Shown piece after piece: positions 1 to 6,269 of a DNA stretch of 8,548 bases. The notes beneath the pieces are model-generated. The model was not told the origin of the DNA. It saw nothing but the letters and a program-made list of their open reading frames with translations, and ran no database searches. The translations under genes were made by a program, and so were the position numbers. Positions within the stretch are counted from its first letter, which is position 1. Each line of letters opens with the position of its first letter. Source of the stretch: Tannerella sp. (GTDB taxonomy: Bacteria > Bacteroidota > Bacteroidia > Bacteroidales > Tannerellaceae); contig JAISYY010000043.1 of NCBI GenBank assembly GCA_031269635.1, forward strand, positions 1 through 8,548. Direction: 5' to 3'.

Positions 1-360
1 CTTTGTGCAGCGTGTGACGATGTCACGACGCCGGATTTGGTTGGCAAGTGGCAGTTGAAAACAGTTGAAAAGAACGGCGTTGAAACCGCAGTGAATACCG
101 TGTGGTATAACTTTCAGTCAGAATCTGTTTTCATGCTGCAAATCTATTTGTCGGAGCCAAACGACTATCTGCTCCTCTATGGCTTGAAAAGACAGACAAA
201 CGGCGACCTCTCTATACGGCTTGAATTCGAACCCGAACCCTGGATGGGCTGTTCGGACTGGGAAAGCAGGGAGCGGCTGTTTACAATTGAAGAGCTGAAT
301 AAAAAGAAACTGACGCTCCGCAGCGAAGACGGATATCGTTATTCGTTCATAAAATTTTAA
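1..360 (+). CDS. Lipocalin-like lipoprotein, 5' end outside window
   Basis: The reading frame is open from the first base and ends at TAA 358-360, so the start codon and most of the signal peptide lie upstream of the window. The first visible residues are LCAACDD. The CAAC (Cys codon at 13-15) reads as the end of a lipoprotein signal peptide with the lipidated Cys at +1, although Cys at -3 is not the commonest lipobox residue. The mature part is about 115 residues. It opens with VGKWQL, the Gly-x-Trp signature of the first strand of lipocalin-like beta barrels, continues with alternating hydrophobic strands and ends in YSFIKF. Bacteroidales carry many small lipocalin-like lipoproteins of this size, usually of unknown ligand. 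The frame can be opened internally at a TTG (37-39), but that would drop the lipobox. It lies 17 bases before the helicase gene and may share its transcript. The class is fairly likely; the function is unknown. Confidence 0.7.
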   Translation, partial: LCAACDDVTTPDLVGKWQLKTVEKNGVETAVNTVWYNFQSESVFMLQIYLSEPNDYLLLYGLKRQTNGDLSIRLEFEPEPWMGCSDWESRERLFTIEELNKKKLTLRSEDGYRYSFIKF

Positions 361-377
361 GGGAAGAAATTTTTCAG

Positions 378-2717
378 GTGAAAGACTATTTAAATCAACT
401 GAACGACAGTCAGCGGGAAGCCGTTTTGTACGACGGCGGGCCATCACTTGTTGTAGCAGGTGCGGGTTCGGGAAAAACGCGTGTGCTGACTTATAAGATC
501 GCACATCTTTTGCAAAACGGTTATGAGCCTCATACCATACTGGCACTGACTTTTACGAACAAGGCCGCCCGGGAAATGAAGCAGCGCATAGCTTCCGTTA
601 CCGGCGAATACATCACCCGTTATTTGTGGATGGGTACGTTTCACTCCATTTTTTACCGCATATTACGCCGTGAAGCGGCGCATATCGGTTTCCCTTCCGA
701 TTTTACGATTTATGATGCGGCGGATTCGAAAAACCTGATAAAAACGATTATAAAAGAATTGCAGCTTGACGACAAGATCTATCGTCCGGGAATGATACAA
801 AGCCGCATCTCAAATGCGAAGAATGCGCTGGTGACGTGTGATGCATACGACCGTAACACGACTTTGCTTGATTATGACAATTATGCAAAAATACCGCATA
901 CGAACTTGATTTACAGGAAATATCAGAACCGTTGCTTCCGCGCCGGCGTCATGGATTTCGACGAGTTGCTTTTGCAGACAAATATCCTTTTCCGTGACTA
1001 CCCGGACGTGCTGGCAAAATATCAGGAGCAGTTCAGGTATGTGCTGGTTGATGAGTATCAGGATACGAATTTTGCCCAGCACCTTATCATAACGCGCCTT
1101 TGCGGAAAGCGCCAGCAGGTGTTTGTGGTCGGGGACGATGCGCAGAGCATCTATTCTTTTCGCGGCGCCAATATTGATAACATGTTGCGCTTCAAAGACA
1201 ATTATCCGGCCTGCAAAGTGTTTAAGCTTGAACGGAATTACCGCTCGACACAAAATATTGTGGATGCGGCAAACAGTTTGATAATTAAAAATAAAGAGCA
1301 AATAAGAAAAAACGTCTATTCGGAAAATGAAAAAGGTAGCCGGATAACGGTCATTTCATCCTATTCCGATTATGAGGAGGGATACCTCGTGTCTTCCAAA
1401 ATATTGTCTATGACGCGGAACAATGAATATTCGTATTCCGATTTCGCCATTCTCTACCGCACGAACAGCCAGTCGCGTGTGCTTGAGGACGCACTGCGTA
1501 AGCGCATGATAACATATAAGGTTTATGGCTCCCAGTCGTTTTACCAGCGGAAAGAAATAAAAGATGTAATAGCCTATTTCCGCGTCATAACCAATCCGGG
1601 CGACGAAGAATCCGTTAAACGTATCATAAATTATCCGGCACGCGGCATTGGCGACACCACGATGGATAAGTTGCAAAACGCCGCAATCCGGGCCAATGCC
1701 GGTTTGTGGGATGTGATCGCTTCCCCACAGGAGTATGACGTTGCAATAAACAAGGGAACAGCCGGCAAGCTTCAGGAGTTCCGGCTCCTGATGGACGATT
1801 TCCGGGATAACAGTCAAAAGATGCCGGCCGCCGAAATAGCGGAATATGTTATAAAACGCAGCGGCATTGCCGGTATTCTTTTCCAGGATACATCTATCGA
1901 AGGGATAAGCCGCCAGGAAAATGTCCGGGAGCTCCTGAACGCTCTCAACGAATTTGTTTCGATAAGGCGTGAGGAAGGAAACGAAAATGTTTCGCTTGCC
2001 GATTTCCTGATGGAAATTTCACTCATGACGGATCAGGATCATGATAAGGATGAACACACGGATCGGGTTACGATGATGACCGTTCATGCAGCTAAAGGCC
2101 TGGAGTTTAATAACGTTTTTATCGTGGGGGTGGAGAATGACTTGTTTCCTTCGCAACAATCAATGGGCAGTCTGCGTGCGATAGAAGAGGAACGGCGCCT
2201 GTTATATGTCGCTATCACACGCGCGAAAGAAAATTGCATCATCACATACGCTAAAAACCGCTATCGCAACGGACAAACGTATACGGCTACACCCAGTTTT
2301 TTCATTAAGGACATAGACGGCAAATATCTTGATTTCCCCGATAACATAGAACTGCCGGCTCAAGGCAGGACTTATTTGCCGGACGAAGATGAACGGCGGG
2401 GAAACCGCGTCACGTCCGGCTACAATCCTGCATGGGATGCCGGAACCTCGTCCCGTGGAACTACGTACCGGAGACCCGCAACCCCGTTGAAGACGCCGCA
2501 TTATAAACGCCTGGAAAACAGGGAAGATGCTGCAACTGACAGTTCGGATACGTTTGACGGAATTGCGGTTGGGACGAAAGTGATGCATGAACGTTTCGGC
2601 GAAGGTGAAATTGTCGCCCTGGAAGGAACGGGAAGTAATGCAAAGGCTACCATAAGATTCAGAAATTCGGATGAAAAAAAGCTGCTTCTTAAATTTGCAA
2701 AATTAAAGGCGCTGTAA
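378..2717 (+). CDS. pcrA: UvrD/PcrA-type superfamily 1A ATP-dependent DNA helicase
   Basis: A 3'-to-5' DNA helicase that unwinds DNA in nucleotide excision and mismatch repair and clears proteins or RecA filaments from DNA. At 779 residues it has the usual length, and all SF1A motifs are intact: Q motif LNDSQREAV (8-16), Walker A AGAGSGKT (27-34, Lys33), Ia LTFTNKAAREM, Walker B LVDEYQDTN (223-231, Asp225/Glu226), III GDDAQSIYSFRGA (252-264), IV LERNYRS (284-290), V TVHAAKGLEF (568-577) and VI EEERRLLYVAITRAKE (603-618, Arg615). A low-complexity linker follows, then a roughly 50-residue C-terminal domain (about 728-779, GTKVMHERFGEGEIVALEG to the end) matching the Tudor-like domain of PcrA/UvrD that contacts RNA polymerase. 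The start is GTG at 378, chosen because the Q motif follows at once; GGGAAGA at 361-367 may help initiation. The family is very clear. Whether to call it uvrD or pcrA is a naming matter. Confidence 0.96.
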   Translation: MKDYLNQLNDSQREAVLYDGGPSLVVAGAGSGKTRVLTYKIAHLLQNGYEPHTILALTFTNKAAREMKQRIASVTGEYITRYLWMGTFHSIFYRILRREAAHIGFPSDFTIYDAADSKNLIKTIIKELQLDDKIYRPGMIQSRISNAKNALVTCDAYDRNTTLLDYDNYAKIPHTNLIYRKYQNRCFRAGVMDFDELLLQTNILFRDYPDVLAKYQEQFRYVLVDEYQDTNFAQHLIITRLCGKRQQVFVVGDDAQSIYSFRGANIDNMLRFKDNYPACKVFKLERNYRSTQNIVDAANSLIIKNKEQIRKNVYSENEKGSRITVISSYSDYEEGYLVSSKILSMTRNNEYSYSDFAILYRTNSQSRVLEDALRKRMITYKVYGSQSFYQRKEIKDVIAYFRVITNPGDEESVKRIINYPARGIGDTTMDKLQNAAIRANAGLWDVIASPQEYDVAINKGTAGKLQEFRLLMDDFRDNSQKMPAAEIAEYVIKRSGIAGILFQDTSIEGISRQENVRELLNALNEFVSIRREEGNENVSLADFLMEISLMTDQDHDKDEHTDRVTMMTVHAAKGLEFNNVFIVGVENDLFPSQQSMGSLRAIEEERRLLYVAITRAKENCIITYAKNRYRNGQTYTATPSFFIKDIDGKYLDFPDNIELPAQGRTYLPDEDERRGNRVTSGYNPAWDAGTSSRGTTYRRPATPLKTPHYKRLENREDAATDSSDTFDGIAVGTKVMHERFGEGEIVALEGTGSNAKATIRFRNSDEKKLLLKFAKLKAL

Positions 2718-2746
2718 TCCGGTTCACGTATAAAATAAAAACAATT

Positions 2747-3907
2747 ATGATGGCTAATCCGGTAATGAACGAAATACCCTCCCCGTGCTATGTTATGGAA
2801 GAATCTTTGCTCCGCAGGAACCTGATGCTGATAAAAAGTGTAAGTGAACGTGCGGAGGTGGAAATTATATTGGCGTTTAAGGCTTTTGCCTTGTGGAAAG
2901 CGTTCCCGGTATTCAGGGAATACGGGTTTGCATCTACGGCAAGTTCCGTGAATGAGGCGCAGCTTGCCCGGGAAGAAATGGGGAGTCTTGCGCATACATA
3001 TTCGCCGGCTTATACGGAAGAAAATTTCCCGGTTTTCATGAAGTACAGCAGCCATATAACGTTCAATTCATTATCGCAGTTTAAACGGTTTTACCCGCAG
3101 GTTGCAGCGGCCGGGCGTGCGGTTTCGTGCGGGTTGCGTGTCAATCCCGAATATTCGGTTGTGGAAACGGACCTGTATAACCCCTGCGCTCCCGGTTCGC
3201 GCATGGGCATTACGGCGCAGAACCTCGGCGATACGTTGCCGGAAGGCGTCGAAGGGCTTCACTTCCATACACTGTGCGAATCGTCCTCCTTCGATCTGGA
3301 AAAAACGCTGGATGTCGTAGAAACCCGTTTTGGGCGTTTTTTTAAACACTTGAAATGGTTAAATATGGGCGGCGGACATCTTATGACACGTAAAGATTAC
3401 GATACGGAGCATCTCGTTTCGCTCTTGAAATCCTTTAAGGCGAGGTACCCGGACATCAGGGTTATCCTCGAACCCGGTAGCGCTTTTGCCTGGCAGACGG
3501 GATACCTGCTTACTACGGTTATTGATGTCGTGGAGAACGGCGGAATTAAAACGGCCATTATTGACGCTTCCTTTTCATGCCACATGCCCGACTGCCTCGA
3601 AATGCCCTACAAACCGCTCATACGTGGAGCAAAAGACGCAGGAAAACAAACCCGTGCCGGTAAAAACAGTTACCGTATCGGAGGGTGCAGTTGCCTGAGC
3701 GGCGACTTCGTGGGAGACTGGCAGTTTGAAAAGCCCCTTACACCCGGCGACCGGATAATTTTCGAAGACATGATTCACTATACGACGGTTAAAACGACCC
3801 TGTTCAACGGTGTACCGCATCCTTCAATCGCTATTGTGCATGAGGACGGGAAACCGGAAATTTATCGTACTTTCACGTATGAAGATTATAAAAACCGGAT
3901 GTGTTGA
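2747..3907 (+). CDS. nspC: Carboxynorspermidine/carboxyspermidine decarboxylase
   Basis: A PLP-dependent decarboxylase of the alanine-racemase-fold (ornithine/diaminopimelate decarboxylase) group. It removes CO2 from carboxyspermidine or carboxynorspermidine to give spermidine or norspermidine, the last step of the polyamine route that needs no S-adenosylmethionine decarboxylase. The 386 residues match the family length. Visible signatures are the N-terminal PSPCYV entry to the TIM barrel, the Schiff-base lysine in LAFKAFALW (Lys45), HFHTLCE (172-178), the glycine-rich phosphate-binding GGGH (208-211), EPG (242-244), DASFSCHMPDCLEMPYKP (273-290), and the C-terminal catalytic GGCSCLSGD (312-320, Cys316 the likely active-site Cys from the partner subunit). 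The start could be ATG 2747, ATG 2750 or ATG 2765; conserved sequence begins at about residue 10, so all are possible. The gap from the helicase stop is 29 bases. The partner carboxyspermidine dehydrogenase is not in the window, so substrate preference cannot be told. Confidence 0.95.
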   Translation: MMANPVMNEIPSPCYVMEESLLRRNLMLIKSVSERAEVEIILAFKAFALWKAFPVFREYGFASTASSVNEAQLAREEMGSLAHTYSPAYTEENFPVFMKYSSHITFNSLSQFKRFYPQVAAAGRAVSCGLRVNPEYSVVETDLYNPCAPGSRMGITAQNLGDTLPEGVEGLHFHTLCESSSFDLEKTLDVVETRFGRFFKHLKWLNMGGGHLMTRKDYDTEHLVSLLKSFKARYPDIRVILEPGSAFAWQTGYLLTTVIDVVENGGIKTAIIDASFSCHMPDCLEMPYKPLIRGAKDAGKQTRAGKNSYRIGGCSCLSGDFVGDWQFEKPLTPGDRIIFEDMIHYTTVKTTLFNGVPHPSIAIVHEDGKPEIYRTFTYEDYKNRMC

Positions 3908-4008
3908 AAAACGTAACCGGCGGGAATGTTAAAGTTTCTTTCTGCGTCGTATTCCGGATTCCGTTTTCCCATGAAATGATTTGGCTTTTAAAGACGGCGT
4001 GCGAGATT
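3908..4008. other. Convergent intergenic gap between nspC and envC-like gene
   Basis: This 101-base stretch lies between two converging genes, where a bidirectional terminator would be expected. Reading both strands, I find only weak inverted repeats: TAAC/GTTA with a ten-base loop near the left end, and AAAACG against distant CGTTTT. There is no GC-rich stem followed by a T run. Termination here is either Rho-dependent, uses a poor hairpin, or lets transcripts overlap antisense. A 71-codon plus-strand frame crossing this gap (3901-4116) is not supported as a gene. Confidence 0.5.
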
Positions 4009-5400
4009 TTAGCGTTTTATCCAGAATATGGGATTAAGTTTGGTACGTTCTTTCCATATCTGGAAATGAAGGATGGTTTCGTTTCCTTTTTCCGTATCCG
4101 TAAATATTTTACCTAAAGGTTGCCGTGTTACAATCCTATCGCCGGCTTTCACATATATCTGGCTCAGATTGCTGTAAACGGTAAGATAATCACCGTGACG
4201 GACAATGACGTTGTTATTATAACCGGGCATGACGAATACGCGCGTGACGACGCCATTAAATATGGCGCGGGCTTCGGAACCGGAGGTTGTCTGGATGTCG
4301 ATTCCATTGTTGTTCATACGTACGTACGACAATTCCTGATGTTGATGTTCGCCGAAATTTGATATAATTGTAAAATTCCCGGTCAGCGGGTAGGGTAATT
4401 TTCCTTTGTTGTCGACAAAATTTTTTGACAGGTTGAGTTCCGTTTCCGTCATCACGTAGTTTATGGCAGGTTTGGAAGCCCTTCCGGTTGTGGCAGGTTT
4501 TACTGTTGTTTCCGGCGTCGTTGCGGCAGGAACGTTTTTTTCCGAAATTTTGATATCCTCGGCAATAAGCGATTCAATTTGATTGTTTAGTGCATCCGCT
4601 TCTTTTTTCTTTTGTTGAAGTTGTTTTTGCAAGTCATTTTGTTTTTTCTTCAGTTCGGTAACTTCTTTTTGCTGCAGTTTTTGTTCTTCCTCCAATTTTT
4701 TATTTTCCTGTTCACGTTGCGCCAGAAGCTCCTGTTTTTCACCCCGTGTTTTTTCGAGTTCCGCCTTGCGGAGTGCAATCTCATTTTGCTTTATAATGAT
4801 ACGTTCGGCTTCTTTTTTCTGCCAGTCGGAATATTCGCGGAGATATCTCATGCGCCTGTACGATTGCGAGAGGTTTTCGGCCGACAGTATCAGTAATATT
4901 TTATATTGTGCCGTACGGTGTTCCTGTTGCTGGTTCTGCATTGATTTGGCATAATTTTCTTTTGTTTTGGCAAGGTTCTTATCTAAAACATCAATTTCGT
5001 CAGTCAGCATTTTTATCTTAACGTCGATTGCCGTTATTTCCTGCCCCAGAAGGTTCAGTATTCTTTTCCGTGAGAGAAGTTGCTGTGATAACAGGTTCAG
5101 CCTGTTAAGCGAATTTTTGGCATCCACATTCGTTTCGTTCAGTAAACGGGACGTCAGTTTGATATTTTCGAGCGCCTCTTTTCTCTGGTTTTCCAGTTCC
5201 TCTACGGAATGTAAGACGGTAGCCGGAATCGGTATTGCCTGTGTTTTCCTGTTTGTTGTTGGTTTGGGTGCGGCGGTGTTTTTTGACGTTTTATTGCTGC
5301 CGGTGACGCTCCTGGCACCGCTTTTTTTGTTTGTCTGGGCAAATGATGAGGTGAAGGTAGCGCAGCAAATCATTAATATGACGATGTAAAGCCGTTTCAT
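4009..5400 (-). CDS. EnvC-like murein hydrolase activator (coiled coil plus degenerate M23/LytM domain)
   Basis: A 463-residue secreted protein. Residues 1-21 form a signal peptide (MKRLYIVILMICC, cleavage likely at SFA-QT). A Lys/Ser/Thr-rich linker follows, then a long Lys/Glu/Gln-rich coiled coil (about 65-280), a Thr/Pro-rich linker and a C-terminal M23/LytM domain (about 340-460). This is the layout of EnvC, which activates cell-wall amidases during septal peptidoglycan splitting. The M23 zinc and catalytic residues are mostly gone: the HxxxD motif reads N364-NGI-D368 in this region, the conserved His of the YxHL segment is Asn411, and the first His of HxH is Ile443, with only His445 kept. 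The protein should therefore be a regulator and not a peptidase, as for EnvC. Its ATG overlaps the stop of the upstream lipoprotein gene (ATGA), implying translational coupling. It is the last gene of the minus-strand cluster. An amidase partner is not in the window. Confidence 0.88.
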   Translation of the reverse strand: MKRLYIVILMICCATFTSSFAQTNKKSGARSVTGSNKTSKNTAAPKPTTNRKTQAIPIPATVLHSVEELENQRKEALENIKLTSRLLNETNVDAKNSLNRLNLLSQQLLSRKRILNLLGQEITAIDVKIKMLTDEIDVLDKNLAKTKENYAKSMQNQQQEHRTAQYKILLILSAENLSQSYRRMRYLREYSDWQKKEAERIIIKQNEIALRKAELEKTRGEKQELLAQREQENKKLEEEQKLQQKEVTELKKKQNDLQKQLQQKKKEADALNNQIESLIAEDIKISEKNVPAATTPETTVKPATTGRASKPAINYVMTETELNLSKNFVDNKGKLPYPLTGNFTIISNFGEHQHQELSYVRMNNNGIDIQTTSGSEARAIFNGVVTRVFVMPGYNNNVIVRHGDYLTVYSNLSQIYVKAGDRIVTRQPLGKIFTDTEKGNETILHFQIWKERTKLNPIFWIKR

Positions 5401-6269
5401 TGTTTATCAATCAGTTTCATTATTTGTGAGAACGTTACCTGTTTATATCCGGCCGGAATATTGAAATCCGTTCTTAACGGGCTGTTTATTTCCGGCGGGG
5501 AAAACGTGAATGTGACGGCTCCCTGTTTTTTATCGTTGGTGGTTAGTTCCGCTTCCATTTTAAACGGGAACCGTTGTTTGTCAACGGTCTGGAAATCGCT
5601 GTAATCCCATGTGAGCGTATATTTCTCGGATTTGTCATGGATAGAAATAGATCGTAATATTTCATCTTCGCCGGTGGTGAATGTATAAAGCATACCTGTT
5701 TCATCCTTGATTTTCAAGTTGACGGAATGTTTATCTTTCGTCATGCGAAAACGCCGGAATTGCCCGGCTACAAGTGAAAGGTTGCCTTCTCCCGGTATGA
5801 ACAGGTTATTTGCGAATAATGCCTGCAGATTGTTAAAGTTAAAATCAACGGTTGATTTTCCCTTAATATTTTCATAGCTCTCCATCATAAAACGTTTGTT
5901 CATGCGGTCGAGTATTTTTACGCTGTCGGCAGTCAGTTCTATGCGAAACATTTCAATTCCTAAAAGGGGCTGCAGTGACAGTTGAATGCGGTCATTGTAA
6001 ATCATTTTTAGTTGTGCCCTCGAACTCATTTCTTTTTCGGGGCTTTTAAATTCGAGTTTCAGCCGTGCGGAGAGCGTTTCAAACCGGAATGTATGATCAA
6101 GTATGGAGGCAAAGAAAATTTCTTCCGTTTTCATGATTCCGGCGCCGGAACTTGTTTTGTCTGCCGCAGATTTACAGGCGGCAAGCAAACATAAAACCAA
6201 TGCCCCACATACCGTTTTGTGAAACAATGTTTGCCGGATGTTACGGTTCGGTATCACTTGATTCTTCAT
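5397..6269 (-). CDS. DUF4292 family lipoprotein, LolB-like pattern
   Basis: A predicted outer-envelope lipoprotein of about 290 residues, recognised as the Bacteroidota DUF4292 family. With the ATG at 6269, a basic N-terminus leads to a hydrophobic core and lipobox LLAAC (Cys32). The mature part begins with a short linker, then LSARLKLEF (66-74) and a run of amphipathic beta strands, including PLLGIEM (101-107), RIELTADSVKILDRMNK (109-125), and a helix-like FNFNNLQALFANNLF stretch. The order 'strand, PLG-like turn, strand, D-N-K, helix' resembles LolA/LolB-type lipoprotein carriers, and LolB is itself a lipoprotein. That link is inference from pattern. The start is uncertain: ATG 6305 would overlap the TPR gene by 65 bases, ATG 6269 by 29, and TTG 6227 would give a compact 18-residue signal peptide with no overlap. 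The stop overlaps the next gene's start by four bases. Confidence 0.85.
   Translation of the reverse strand: MKNQVIPNRNIRQTLFHKTVCGALVLCLLAACKSAADKTSSGAGIMKTEEIFFASILDHTFRFETLSARLKLEFKSPEKEMSSRAQLKMIYNDRIQLSLQPLLGIEMFRIELTADSVKILDRMNKRFMMESYENIKGKSTVDFNFNNLQALFANNLFIPGEGNLSLVAGQFRRFRMTKDKHSVNLKIKDETGMLYTFTTGEDEILRSISIHDKSEKYTLTWDYSDFQTVDKQRFPFKMEAELTTNDKKQGAVTFTFSPPEINSPLRTDFNIPAGYKQVTFSQIMKLIDKQ

Noticed and set aside
810..1301. Long minus-strand open frame inside the helicase gene (others at 118-546, 1356-1817 and 2501-3055)
   Set aside because: These are antisense shadows of strongly conserved coding sequence. The products have no domain pattern and show His/Ile/Arg-rich composition typical of shadow frames.
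2718..2746. Possible promoter between the helicase gene and nspC (GTATAAAATAAAAAC)
   Set aside because: It is AT-rich but lacks the TTTG part of the Bacteroidota -7 element and has no -33 TTTG at suitable spacing.
3901..4116. 71-codon plus-strand frame from a GTG overlapping the nspC stop
   Set aside because: It crosses the intergenic gap and then runs antisense through the conserved LytM C-terminus. Its product has no recognisable pattern, and the phase follows the opposite gene.
4612..4896. T-rich plus-strand stretch and a Phe/Leu-rich open frame that looks like a membrane protein
   Set aside because: It is the complement of the Lys/Glu/Gln-rich coiled coil of the EnvC-like protein, so the apparent hydrophobic protein is an artefact. 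The short T runs are Lys codons, not a phase-variable tract.
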